From Methanosarcina mazei S-6 (GTDB lineage Archaea > Halobacteriota > Methanosarcinia > Methanosarcinales > Methanosarcinaceae), in NCBI RefSeq assembly GCF_000970205.1, contig NZ_CP009512.1, positions 930,001 through 994,000 on the forward strand: a DNA stretch of 64,000 bases. The letters run 5' to 3'. The notes beneath the pieces are model-generated. The model searched no databases. It was not told the DNA's origin and saw nothing but the letters and a program-made list of their open reading frames with translations. Shown one piece after another: positions 29,301 through 37,934 of the stretch (position 1 is its first letter; each line of letters begins with the position of its first letter). The translations under genes and the position numbers were made by a program.

Positions 29301-29773
29301 GAAAGCATGTCCAGCCCGTCCAGAAGCAGTACGGCTTTGCCCTGGAGTAATTTCCTGAAATCGGTCCCTGATATCCCCTTTTCCTTCGCTTCTGATTTCA
29401 GGTAGTTATAAAATGAGCCTTTAGTATAGGAATCAAGAGTCACATAAAGAGGGAAGTATTCCTCTTTTTCCTCAAGGCAGGTTCGGGAAAAAATAAAATT
29501 AAGCCATTTAAGCGTGAATGTTTTTCCCGAACCTGCCTCTCCGCAAATTAGAAGGTTTTTTTCTTTTTCTACAAGCTGTGAAATCCTGAATTCGTGCACC
29601 AGATAGAGTTTTTCTTCGAAAAGCCGGCGTGTGATTGTCAACGTCTCCCTGGCAGACAGTTCAACATAAAAATCGCATATTTTATTTCTGTTTTCTACCG
29701 TCTCTTTTTCCAGTATCGTGTTTTTCAGGTAATTTTCCAGCTCCTCATTTACCTTTATTCCAGTCTCAGGCAT
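26345..29773 (-). CDS. NACHT NTPase with HEAT repeats (STAND / NLR-like)
   Basis: 1142 residues. A short N-terminal segment (about 1-70) precedes a NACHT-type P-loop NTPase: Walker A LLICGEAGSGKT (about 74-85), Walker B AVLLLDGLDML (about 147-157), then winged-helix-like regions to about 500. From about 510 to 1130 there are about 18-19 HEAT repeats of the PBS-lyase type, each 31 residues with the pattern D-(x)-VR-(x)-EAAKALG-(x)-I. This NTPase-sensor layout is that of STAND proteins, which include bacterial and archaeal NLR-like antiviral proteins. The small N-terminal effector segment is not recognised. It is a single gene with a tandem repeat in its upstream region. Confidence 0.85.
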   Translation of the reverse strand: MPETGIKVNEELENYLKNTILEKETVENRNKICDFYVELSARETLTITRRLFEEKLYLVHEFRISQLVEKEKNLLICGEAGSGKTFTLKWLNFIFSRTCLEEKEEYFPLYVTLDSYTKGSFYNYLKSEAKEKGISGTDFRKLLQGKAVLLLDGLDMLSPSDYFSPFKEISDFISDHEDCRYIIASRHGPLGNIKSTFAVCELEKLSDEKTGLFIDNYVPNKRQAKLLKARVLNKINSHPFLRNPFLLQLWIRISIAQMENAGKKRSDREPVPFDSDSIPSSRAELYIDFVSELFMNYRIKADSYGSGNTHPGSIKTEGADVWRKELENFLMDLAFKIQRRKEISCRYGYALELAEKYARHGMPVKRETPVKRESEEISTGEEIIIKKAEAKKAEARRLLRTCFELGLLSRTRSEVRFGIDRSFQEFFAALKLKTFLDEGKDISEAYLHPEWKNTVIFTSEMVESGDELVNSMISCGNLDLASKCAGKASPETKKKLCLTLASRLDSRYTVEKIRTIHSLGSLGACGIEASSKVLENRDTGIKREAVRILGETKSRTALAPLTAALGDEDYSVRIEAVKALSLIGSEKVVEVLTDALGDRNRAVRLEATDALVKIGSKKALEVLVLALGSKDDFVRFGAIGALSRANPREAADPLIKAFQEENKLVRLGAAEALGQMGSERAVEPFLVALQDEDEFVRWIAAKALGKIKSDRVSERFTDILEDKSHYVRREAAKAIGTACSDKALEHLISALSDEDEFVRKAAAEALGEIVPEIADSGTAADALVRMLNDKSHFVRLEAAKALGMIRFREAIYPLLFVLGDENRFVRKEAAKAIGQLESERVLELLSQALMSENQFVRQGAARALGQMNPDGNRNQMSDKVFDSLDSAFEDKDKLVRREAARSLENISKNMPERAFKSLINALDDEDDEVRRLLAGILTCLGSEKAVPRLVSALKSHDPVVRRFAAEALGQTGSEKAIEPLIDTMLSDTIGFVKGEAARALGKIHSGKAVEPLVSALLDENNEGKWGAAEALGRIKAESAAAPLILALEDKDDFTRLAAAKALGRIKPKKAIEPLINTLYDQNRFVKAEAAGALMKICTKEDKEQMQNLLDSENELAANLAFEILEEIEMEELSKTRVFPDLQ

Positions 29774-29780
29774 AAGAATC

Positions 29781-29889
29781 CCAGCATTTTCATAAAGATT
29801 CTATCATTTTCTTAAAGAGTTTATCATTTTCTTAAAGAATTTATCATTTTCTTAAAGAATTTATCATTTTCTTAAAGAATTCATCATTT
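29781..29889. repeat. 20-bp tandem repeat upstream of the NACHT-HEAT gene
   Basis: Five units of exactly 20 bp (29781-29880), the last three almost identical (TTATCATTTTCTTAAAGAAT), with a partial sixth unit to 29889. The outermost unit towards the gene is degenerate. The array begins 7 bp upstream of the NACHT gene start codon, so it forms the leader or promoter of that gene. A 20-bp period puts each unit on nearly the same face of the helix. Confidence 0.9.
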
Positions 29890-29980
29890 GTAGAAGACCG
29901 ATGAAATCCCCTGCTACTTCTCCACCGAGCAGCCGATAAATCTCGATTACATGCTCAGGGAGGACGATACCATCAAAATC
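29881..29980 (-). pseudogene. Remnant of an alpha/beta hydrolase gene
   Basis: Read on the minus strand, this stretch encodes LPEHVIEIYRLLGGEVAGDF, which looks like the C-terminal part of alpha/beta hydrolases (typically ...EMFRLLGGGVAGDLAGLP...). A stop lies just upstream and the frame runs out into the 20-bp tandem array, so only about 33 codons remain. A preceding minus-strand ATG (near 30069) starts a 26-codon frame ending in TGA (MKSKLVVVSVSYNNGLYREV) that may be part of the same decayed gene. Confidence 0.45.
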
Positions 29981-30184
29981 CTAAGGTTTCATTTTTCTTC
30001 TCCTTTGAGCACTTCGCGGTAAAGCCCATTATTATAAGAGACAGAAACAACCACGAGTTTACTTTTCATTCTGATACACTCCCTATGCTGTTAAGATTCT
30101 GCAGAATTTTTCCAGGCTTGGTTTTTACTCTATGTTTTTATAAACATTATGTTATAAAATAGCTATTTATTTTCCCTGCTAATG

Positions 30185-30997
30185 TTAGTATGGCAGCCTT
30201 ATGTTTTGCCCGGAATATCTGAACCTGGCTAATGTCCTGGGACCCCACAGGAACGTCACTACCGCAGCTAAAATTGCAGTGATCACTCCGGTAATAACCG
30301 GGTCATAATGTGAACCATAATTTGGAAACAGAAACTCGCTGACATTCATCATGTCGTGAAAGAGAACTGCTGCAAATACACTTTTTCCAGTATTGTTATA
30401 GAGCCAGAAAATAATGATTCGAAGTGCTACTGTAGAGATAAATTGTCCTGCAGTCCATGTCGCAGTATGGTGAGTTTGAAAATGCCATCCCGCAAGATGC
30501 CACATCCCCCATATCGACCCCATGAGAATTCCAGCTCCTGATGCACCCCAGCGATGCTGCATGGGGTCAGCTGCATATCCCATCCAGCCTGCTTCTTCAA
30601 ATACAGCAGCAATAAAGAACATGACAAAAAACAGAGGAATCGCCAGAACAGGAATGTGAGGCTCGGGAAGCGGCTTTCCCATAAAACGCATTACCAGATA
30701 AGATAGCAGCATAATGGCTGGCATCAACAAAAAGATAGGCAGGTACCAGATCTTTGGATTTATTTTTCTATAATTGAGAGTCTTTTTCAATAGCTCCTTT
30801 ATTCCTTCAAATTTGCTTTCTTTATAAACAAGTATCGAAGCTGCTATGAGCGGGCAAACTAACATAAAAGAACTCACAGGAAGATTTATCGGGAGAGGCA
30901 GTGGCCTTCCGCCAAACAACAGAAACGGAATTGAAAGAGCGAAAATTAATACAAAGAAGGTTAAAGGAGACTTCTCCGATGATACATCGCTGCTCAT
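30185..30997 (-). CDS. CPBP-family intramembrane metalloprotease (CAAX protease-like)
   Basis: 270 residues with about seven to eight membrane helices. The family's catalytic motifs are present: EE in AAVFEEAGWMGY, His in GSIWGMWHLAGWH, and His in VLFHDMMNVSE. These proteases (Abi/CPBP) cleave prenylated or membrane proteins; in prokaryotes some serve in bacteriocin immunity or defence. A GGGG ribosome site precedes the ATG. Confidence 0.85.
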   Translation of the reverse strand: MSSDVSSEKSPLTFFVLIFALSIPFLLFGGRPLPLPINLPVSSFMLVCPLIAASILVYKESKFEGIKELLKKTLNYRKINPKIWYLPIFLLMPAIMLLSYLVMRFMGKPLPEPHIPVLAIPLFFVMFFIAAVFEEAGWMGYAADPMQHRWGASGAGILMGSIWGMWHLAGWHFQTHHTATWTAGQFISTVALRIIIFWLYNNTGKSVFAAVLFHDMMNVSEFLFPNYGSHYDPVITGVITAILAAVVTFLWGPRTLARFRYSGQNIRLPY

Positions 30998-31127
30998 GTC
31001 CTGTGACCCCTGATGTTTATTTCTCCCATGTCGAAAATGGTTTTTTCTGCTCTTTTTTTCTGCTCTTCAGATATGTCTAAACATCTTTGAGGAGAGTTTT
31101 TCCCGGCCTTCGTAGTGGGGATAGCAC

Positions 31128-31547
31128 TCATTGAGGAACAACAGCAATTGCATCCATCTCTACCAGAAAATCAGGGTTTGCCAATCCTGACACGAACATA
31201 GCGGTTATGACCGGTGGGTCAGGTCTTCTGCCCCAGAATTTCTGGAACGCTTCAAAACCTGGCTGGAGAGGTTGCCCCTGGACTACGTATAAGTTCCATT
31301 TGACTACATGCTCCAGTTCAGCGCCTCCAGCTTTCAGCGCTGCTTGCAAATTGGCTAAAACCTGCTCAGTCTGCTTTTTGATGTCCCCTTTTCCAACAAT
31401 TGTCCCGGAAGCATCTACTGCGTCCTGACCTCCAATGTAAATCGTTTTCACCTGACCGGTTACTGCAACTACGTTTGTGAATGCCGGGTTTTTGTGCAGA
31501 TCGTCAGGATTTATATAAGAAACCTGCCCTTTAGTTGAATCTATCAT
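31128..31547 (-). CDS. RidA/YjgF/Rid family protein
   Basis: 139 residues, the usual length. The family hydrolyses reactive enamine or imine intermediates as a trimer. The fold is recognisable from the N-terminal NAVVAVTGQVKTIYIGGQDAVD-like strand pattern and the centre LANLQAALKAGGAELEHVVKW. The C-terminal arginine motif usual for deaminases (...R...A.....LP....VE) is replaced by PPVITAMFVSGLANPDFLVEMDAIA, without the key Arg, so deaminase activity is uncertain. GGGGGAT precedes the ATG. Confidence 0.85.
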   Translation of the reverse strand: MIDSTKGQVSYINPDDLHKNPAFTNVVAVTGQVKTIYIGGQDAVDASGTIVGKGDIKKQTEQVLANLQAALKAGGAELEHVVKWNLYVVQGQPLQPGFEAFQKFWGRRPDPPVITAMFVSGLANPDFLVEMDAIAVVPQ

Positions 31548-31664
31548 CGTTGAAAATCCCCCAATTACATATGTTTTACCTTACAGAGAAAATAACAAAC
31601 GGTTTGCTGTTTTGCAGAAATGTCCTTTAAGAAAGCTGCTGGACAATATCCACAAACGTCCGGT

Positions 31665-32138
31665 TCATTGTCCCTTATGTGCCTGCTTTAGCTTTTCTAT
31701 GTCAATTTTATCCATCTGAAGCATTGCTTCCATAACTCTTCTGGATTTTTCAGTATCAGGGTCACTCAACAGTTCTCCCAGAACAGTGGGAACTATTTGC
31801 CACGAAATGCCGTATCTATCTTTAACCCATGCAGGACCCTGTTTTTCTCCGTCCAGAGAGAGTTTCTCCCACAACTCATCTATTTCTTCCTGAGTCTCGC
31901 AGTTGACAAAAAACGATATGGCTGGTGAGAAAGTAAATTCTGGGCCGCCGTTTAACGCAATGAATTCCTGTCCTTCAAGCTGGAATGTCATGGACATCAC
32001 AGCTCCTTTCGGCCCGGGCCCTGCTTCTCCATAGCGCACAGTGCTTAATATTTTTGAATTCTTAAAAATGGAAATATAGAAGTTAACCGCTTCCTCAGCC
32101 TGGCTGTCGAACCATAAAAATGGGGTGATTTTTTGCAT
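31665..32138 (-). CDS. VOC-family PhnB-like protein
   Basis: 157 residues. The opening [27 protein letters not shown] is typical of the PhnB / 3-demethylubiquinone methyltransferase-like group of the vicinal oxygen chelate superfamily. It continues with [30 protein letters not shown] and YGISWQIVP. Usually dimeric; the role in archaea is unknown. It stands in a run of small single-domain genes often found together (SRPBCC, VOC, RidA), which suggests a shared regulon. Confidence 0.88.
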   Translation of the reverse strand: MQKITPFLWFDSQAEEAVNFYISIFKNSKILSTVRYGEAGPGPKGAVMSMTFQLEGQEFIALNGGPEFTFSPAISFFVNCETQEEIDELWEKLSLDGEKQGPAWVKDRYGISWQIVPTVLGELLSDPDTEKSRRVMEAMLQMDKIDIEKLKQAHKGQ

Positions 32139-32191
32139 GTATTTTTCTCCGGACTTATTATTTTAAACAGTTTTTTCTTTCAATGGAAGTT

Positions 32192-32686
32192 TTATTTTTT
32201 CATTTTTTCCAGCAACTCATCAAGACGTTCATAAGAATCATTGATACCTTCTTCCATACCTGACTGAAGCATACCATCGCGGTCTTCAATCGTCTGGAAG
32301 ACAGAATGAGATGTTAATTTTGTCCTGTCACCTGGCAACGCTTCAAATCTCGCTGTGTCAAGGATGACATGCCCTTTTTCCGGAAGCCCTTCAAATTCAA
32401 AGGTACTGATTATTCTTTCCGGTTCTGTAACATCGTGGTTTACCCCGTGAAATGCATACTCATTTCCTTCCGGGTCTTTCTGGATATACTGCCATGAACC
32501 GCCGTTTTTCGGTTCAAATATCTTAAGAGCCGTTGTGAACCCTCTGGGTCCAATCCATTGTGTATAAAGATCCGGGTCTGTAAATGCTTTAAAAACAAGC
32601 TCTCGCGGAGCATCAAATTCCCGTGTGATAATAATCTCCTGCTTTCCAGGTTCTGCAGTAATCCTGGTAGGATTATTTTTTGCCAT
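32192..32686 (-). CDS. SRPBCC (AHSA1-like) domain protein
   Basis: 164 residues from ATG 32686; the frame runs to TTG 32704, but a GGGG run lies between the two and fits the inner ATG ([13 protein letters not shown]). AHSA1/START-like features are seen: [28 protein letters not shown] near the start and the final amphipathic helix with [17 protein letters not shown]. Such proteins bind small hydrophobic ligands. It is 54 bp upstream of the VOC gene and is probably in one transcript with it. Confidence 0.88.
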   Translation of the reverse strand: MAKNNPTRITAEPGKQEIIITREFDAPRELVFKAFTDPDLYTQWIGPRGFTTALKIFEPKNGGSWQYIQKDPEGNEYAFHGVNHDVTEPERIISTFEFEGLPEKGHVILDTARFEALPGDRTKLTSHSVFQTIEDRDGMLQSGMEEGINDSYERLDELLEKMKK

Positions 32687-32846
32687 TTCCCCATACCCCT
32701 TCAATGAGCTAATCCGTAGTTTGAAAACAGAAAGTATGAAGCCTTTTTTCCCATCAGTGCTTCATTCACCTTTCCCATGTAACTATAAATCGCGTCCTAC
32801 AAAAAGGCTACCGTATTAAATGGAGGTATTTCTAAACCGTTTGGCA

Positions 32847-32888
32847 AAGTGTATGTTCAGGTCTATAGTAAGTGTATGCTCAGGTCTA
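32847..32888. repeat. 19-bp direct repeat upstream of the SRPBCC gene
   Basis: Two copies of a 19-bp word (32847-32865 and 32870-32888, one mismatch; core GTATG[T/C]TCAGGTCTA), period 23. They lie about 160-200 bp upstream of the SRPBCC start, so they could be operator sites, but no regulator can be named. The rest of the region 32820-33095 is AT-rich and shows no gene. Confidence 0.6.
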
Positions 32889-33094
32889 CAATTGAACTGA
32901 TACAGAGCGCATTTTTGTTTTTATATTCACAGGAACTTATAACAAATTTCCTCACCGGTAGCCAGACTGATTATTTAAAAACCGAGGTTCAAAAAGTAGT
33001 TTTTGATTTTTGGGACTGATCCCTTATCATTGAAAGCAGACTCAGCCAAAAAAGTAATTAAAAAAGGAAGTTACAGTTTTTCTATTTTTTTCCT

Positions 33095-33166
33095 GGCATG
33101 AAAGTACTTCCAGATACTTTCATTTTTTGTGCCTGTTATTCCAAGAATTTCATGCCTGTTTTTTGT
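33095..33166. repeat. Intact hairpin repeat (copy B), match to the IS110 target
   Basis: A perfect 8-bp stem TGAAAGTA/TACTTTCA (33099-33106 and 33115-33122) with an 8-nt loop, followed by a T-run. It overlaps the 3' end of the AhpD-like gene (stop at 33150-33152). Bases 33118-33166 match 5222-5270 (44 of 49) and 33095-33105 match 3748-3758 exactly. In the other copy an IS110 element occupies the loop. As read on the plus strand it resembles a terminator. Confidence 0.75.
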
Positions 33167-33503
33167 AAAAATCCAGTGCATTCAATGCAAATCGAGAATA
33201 AGCAGCAGGGCCCCCTCCCATTTCGAGGGCCACATCTATAGTCTCATATATCTCTTTATCTGATGCACCTGTTAAACAGGCCTGTTGGACATGCCATTCT
33301 ATACAGGGCTCACATTTGGTAACAATAGAAATAGACAGGGCCATGAGTTCCTTATGTTTCCGTGAAAGGCTGCCAGCTTCAAATGCTTTCTTTTCTAACT
33401 CCAGAAATGAGTTATAAGTACTGCAATTTTCTAAAAATCGGGAATGATATTGTTTTCTATCATTCATACTTTGATTCATTTTATCTTTGACGAATGCATC
33501 CAT
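33150..33503 (-). CDS. AhpD-like carboxymuconolactone decarboxylase family protein
   Basis: 117 residues. It has the redox pair and His of AhpD-like proteins in KCEPCIEWHVQQACLTGASDKE and the typical helix IYETIDVALEMGGGPAAYSRFALNALDF. Members act as peroxidase partners or decarboxylases; with the CxxC pair a redox role is more likely. A 27-bp direct repeat lies just upstream. The stop codon lies within the hairpin repeat described separately. Confidence 0.88.
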   Translation of the reverse strand: MDAFVKDKMNQSMNDRKQYHSRFLENCSTYNSFLELEKKAFEAGSLSRKHKELMALSISIVTKCEPCIEWHVQQACLTGASDKEIYETIDVALEMGGGPAAYSRFALNALDFYKKQA

Positions 33504-33534
33504 GCGATCACATCCTGATCTACAGTATTAATCA

Positions 33535-33593
33535 AACATTTACTTGATTATTTCTTCTCAGAATCTAACATTTACTTGATTATTTCTTCTCAG
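33535..33593. repeat. 27-bp direct repeat upstream of the AhpD-like gene
   Basis: Two identical 27-bp copies (33535-33561 and 33567-33593; contains ACATTTACTTGATTATTTC), period 32, i.e. three helix turns. They start 32 bp upstream of the AhpD-like ATG, where promoter and operator sites are expected. The remaining gap to 33866 is AT-rich. Confidence 0.75.
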
Positions 33594-33765
33594 GCTTAAA
33601 AACGGGATTAATTCTAAGTAATTCAGTTCTAATGCAAGCAAAGTTTTCAAAAATGATTTTTATAATCCGAAATCGATTTATAACTTCAATCCGGCATTTA
33701 GAGGAAAAACTAAGGGTTATGGGGGGCTCATTAATAAAAAGAGCTCATTAATAAAAAGCCTGGAA

Positions 33766-33882
33766 TAAATCAATTTTTTAATGAATCGAGTATGATTAGA
33801 ATATCTCTTGTGTGAGGGACTTTTTGTTCACCACTTTCAAATGCCTGTATTTTACGGGTGAAGCAATTATTCCGTATCCCTA
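33766..33882 (-). pseudogene. Possible remnant of an XRE-type regulator
   Basis: On the minus strand, overlapping the end of the ClC gene, a short frame reads KLGIRNNCFTRKIQAFESGE and then QKVPHTRDILIILDSLKN before TGA. The R-I-x-A-F-E-x-G core resembles the recognition part of XRE-type helix-turn-helix domains. The frame is closed by a stop just upstream, so no intact gene exists. The match is short and could be chance. Confidence 0.25.
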
Positions 33883-35636
33883 ACTTTTTCTATCACTTTC
33901 TTGTTGTATGAGTTTACGACGTCGCTCCGGGTAATGAGACCCAGGAGTTTTGTCTTTTCCTCGTGGTCCACGACAGGAAGCCTGCCTATCTGCTTTGATC
34001 CAAGGCGTCTGAGAACGGCTTCAAGGGTTTCGTCGGGATAGGCTACTTCTACGGTGCGGGTAGCGATGTCCCCTATTTTCTTGTCAACTTCTCCATACTT
34101 TACTTTGCTGCGGAGGTCTGAAAGTGTTACTATCCCTGAAAGTTTGCCTTTTGAATCCAGCACCGGAAAACCGGCATGACGGCTCGCCTGCATGAGGGCG
34201 ATAAGGGTCCCCACATTTTTTTCTTCCGAGACGGTCTGGACATGTGTGACCATTGCATCTTTCACAAGCATGGAGTCCATAATATCTACTTCCCTGCCTT
34301 TCCGAATCTTGAACCCTTTCCTGCGGAGCCCTTCCGTGAAAATCGACTCAGGGTACAGGGCATTTGACATCACGTTGCTCAGGACGCAGGAAAACATAAG
34401 TGGAAGAATGAGGCTGTAGTCTCTGGTCATCTCAAAAAGGATCAGGATAGCGGTAAGTGGCGCCCTCGCAGTTCCGGCAAAGACAGCCCCCATCCCTATC
34501 ATGGCATAGGCTCCCGGCTCTGCTATCGTCCCCGGAAAGAGGAGATTTGCAGCTGTCCCGAAGGCTCCTCCAAGCATTGCGCCTGTGAAAAGAGAGGGTA
34601 CAATTGTTCCTCCTGAACCTCCCGATCCCAGGCTCAGGGAGAATGCGAGTATTTTCAGGAAGAGAAGGATTAACAGGAGGTTAAAGGCAAGCTGGCTGTT
34701 CAGGGCATCCATGATAACGTTATATCCCATCCCGAGAACTCTGGGATAAAATAGGCCGAGTGCGCCCACCGCAAGACCGCCAAGGGCAGGCTTGAAGACG
34801 GGGTGGACAGGGATTTCCGAAAAAAGGTCTTTCATATAATAAAGAGCCTGGATAAGGATAGTTGAGATCACTCCTGCAAGGAGCCCGAGGATAAGGCAGA
34901 GCCCGACCTCTTTATAGGGGCTGACCAGCTGGTAGGAAGAGATCTCTATGGGTTTTATCCCGAAAAGAGTGCTTGAGACAAGGGTTGCAAAGACAGATGA
35001 AATTACTATCGGAATAAAGGTTTTTGTTTCAAGTTCCCCGTAAATCACTTCCACCACGAAGACCACGCCTGCAAGCGGAGCGCTGAAAGCAGCTGCAATC
35101 CCTCCGGCAGCCCCGCACCCGAGAAGGACCTGGAGCTGTCTTTCCGGGCTTTTCAGGATTTTCCCGACAAAAGAGCCTGTCCCTGCTCCTGCAAGTACAC
35201 CCGGAGCCTCCTTTCCGAGAGCGCCTCCGGAGCTGATAGTAATTATTGAAGTGAATACTTCCAGAAAAACATCAGTGAGCTTTATTCTTGCTCCTCTGAG
35301 GGTTACGGTTTCTATAAGACCTTCTACACCGTACCTCTTTTTTATCAGGAAGTGAGAGATCGCCCCCACCACCAGCCCTCCGAGGGCGGGCATGAAGATT
35401 ACGTAGTAATGCGGGAATTCGTGTAAAGAGAACCCCTGCTGCATCCCAAAAAGAGTATTGCTGTACTGGAGAGCGCGGTCATAAACTCCTATAACGAGCC
35501 CTGTCAGGAGTCCTATTAAAATGGCAATTGAATTGACCCTGGTAGCTTCTGTATCAAACCTGCTGATGTACTCGATTAGCCTGGGGTATTCTTTTATTCT
35601 GTGGATACCGAATCTGGACTCTGGCTTAACTTCCAA
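33867..35636 (-). CDS. ClC-type chloride channel/transporter with CBS domains
   Basis: 589 residues. The ClC membrane core (about 35-430, ten or more helices) has the selectivity-filter motifs: GKEAPGVLAG (variant of GREGP), GSGGSGGTIVPSLFTGA (GxFxP variant) and the Gly-rich MIGMGAVFAGTARAPLTA. Two CBS domains follow (about 455-575: VKDAMVTHVQTV, IGDIATRTVEVAYPDE), usually binding adenine nucleotides to regulate the channel. The filter Glu in GKEAP is present, which suggests exchange rather than pure channel activity. The start is TTG 35636 after a GAGAGG site. Confidence 0.93.
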   Translation of the reverse strand: MEVKPESRFGIHRIKEYPRLIEYISRFDTEATRVNSIAILIGLLTGLVIGVYDRALQYSNTLFGMQQGFSLHEFPHYYVIFMPALGGLVVGAISHFLIKKRYGVEGLIETVTLRGARIKLTDVFLEVFTSIITISSGGALGKEAPGVLAGAGTGSFVGKILKSPERQLQVLLGCGAAGGIAAAFSAPLAGVVFVVEVIYGELETKTFIPIVISSVFATLVSSTLFGIKPIEISSYQLVSPYKEVGLCLILGLLAGVISTILIQALYYMKDLFSEIPVHPVFKPALGGLAVGALGLFYPRVLGMGYNVIMDALNSQLAFNLLLILLFLKILAFSLSLGSGGSGGTIVPSLFTGAMLGGAFGTAANLLFPGTIAEPGAYAMIGMGAVFAGTARAPLTAILILFEMTRDYSLILPLMFSCVLSNVMSNALYPESIFTEGLRRKGFKIRKGREVDIMDSMLVKDAMVTHVQTVSEEKNVGTLIALMQASRHAGFPVLDSKGKLSGIVTLSDLRSKVKYGEVDKKIGDIATRTVEVAYPDETLEAVLRRLGSKQIGRLPVVDHEEKTKLLGLITRSDVVNSYNKKVIEKVRDTE

Positions 35637-35916
35637 ATGTTCGCGCCTCTCAGGAGTTTTTTACGCTTCAACTCTTTTTTTGAAAAAAGTAAATCCTCAG
35701 GGCTCTGAATAACTCTTAATATTAATCTGCCTGAATTTCTTTTTCTGCCCAGAAGATTTCAAGCATTTATTTAAATGTATCTCTCTAAAATATATATCTA
35801 TGTTTCAGGGTCCAGTCCAATTTCTGAGAGACTCATTTTCCTTTTATTTCTACTCTAGCCTGTTTAATTTACACTAACTTCTCTGGTCAATAAAAGCTGT
35901 TAGTTAAGCCTGTTGC

Positions 35917-36495
35917 TTATTTCTTTTTATGAACCAGCTCCAGGACATCGCACAGCTTTTTTGCAGTTTCGAAAACGGTCTGCATTCCTACGGAGTCTTC
36001 TTCTGAAGGGTTCCAGGTTATTCCACCGAAGTGTGCATTGTCTCCAACCACTATCATCCCATGGATATGCATCCAGTCATGAATGGACTGTATAGTTTTT
36101 TCCTGTCCTCCGTTTCTTGAGCCTCCGACTGAAAGAGCTGCTCCAACTTTGTTTTTAAGTGCAAAGTCTTTACGGCGGAGCAGTACACTCCTGTCAAAAA
36201 GGGCTTTGAGCTGGGCAGGGTAATTTCCCATATATACGGGAGCTGCAACAATTACACCATCTGCTGCCCTCATTTTCTCATAAATTTCTTCCATACTGTC
36301 ATCGATCACACAGCAGTCTTTTTCTCTGCAAGCCCCGCAAGCTTTGCACGGAGCGACCTCAGAGCAGGAGAGGAAAACGGTGTCTGTTTCAAATCCTCTT
36401 TCTTTTGCTACTTCAAGAGCGCTTGCAATCATTTTCTCGCAGTTCTGGCCCTTTCTCGGGCTTCCTGAAATTCCCAATATTTTCATTCGTTTCAT
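35917..36495 (-). CDS. Iron-sulfur flavoprotein (Isf-like)
   Basis: 192 residues. A flavodoxin-like NADPH-dependent FMN reductase fold (KILGISGSPRKGQNCEKM; ADGVIVAAPVYMGNYPAQLKA) with the compact cysteine motif CKACGACREKDC (about residues 50-61), the [4Fe-4S] motif of the Isf family first known from Methanosarcina. Isf proteins use reduced ferredoxin and remove O2 or H2O2. The start may be ATG 36495 or, nine bases on, ATG 36486, which has GGA before it. Confidence 0.9.
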   Translation of the reverse strand: MKRMKILGISGSPRKGQNCEKMIASALEVAKERGFETDTVFLSCSEVAPCKACGACREKDCCVIDDSMEEIYEKMRAADGVIVAAPVYMGNYPAQLKALFDRSVLLRRKDFALKNKVGAALSVGGSRNGGQEKTIQSIHDWMHIHGMIVVGDNAHFGGITWNPSEEDSVGMQTVFETAKKLCDVLELVHKKK

Positions 36496-36534
36496 TCCGG
36501 AATTCTTTTATATCTATTTATCATTTATATTCAT

Positions 36535-36637
36535 AACAAATCTTTCAAATATTAATGACAGATCTTTCAGACATCTGTAACAGATCTTTCAAATATTAAT
36601 GACAGATCTTTCAGACATCTGTAACAGATCTTTCAAG
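36535..36637. repeat. 44-bp tandem repeat between isf and pta
   Basis: Two full units with period 44 (starting 36535 and 36579) and a partial third (36623-36637), nearly identical, containing AGATCTTTC and ACATCTGT words. It lies in the divergent region: 40 bp upstream of the Isf start (minus) and about 200 bp upstream of pta (plus). Position suggests a regulatory role, but none can be shown. Confidence 0.85.
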
Positions 36638-36772
36638 TTATAAAAAATTTCAGCAGAGATTGCCTTCGGTCTTCATATACTTTAGGATAAATATTTTAAT
36701 ATAGATATATACACGGGCTCTTAAAATATATATTTTTGATTTTTATATATCCCTCTATGCTTTTTACGTAAA

Positions 36773-36825
36773 TTTATATATCAAGAGCCAGCTAAGTTAA
36801 TTACTCTAATTATATAGGAGGTTGG
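36773..36825 (+). promoter_or_regulatory. Putative pta promoter and ribosome site
   Basis: A TATA-like TTTATATAT (36773-36781) lies about 50 bp before the pta start; a second one (TTTTTATATATC, about 36750-36761) lies further upstream. A strong ribosome site TAGGAGGT (36816-36823) precedes the TTG start. Confidence 0.5.
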
Positions 36826-36829
36826 TTGA

Positions 36830-37831
<1,002 letters not shown>

Positions 37832-37934
37832 TATTAGATGTTAAAACAGCGTTTTATTAACTTTCATATATAGTAACATTTATCCGGAAACTCTAAATGT
37901 AATTGAAAGTAATGGATTGAACTGGGGTTCACAA

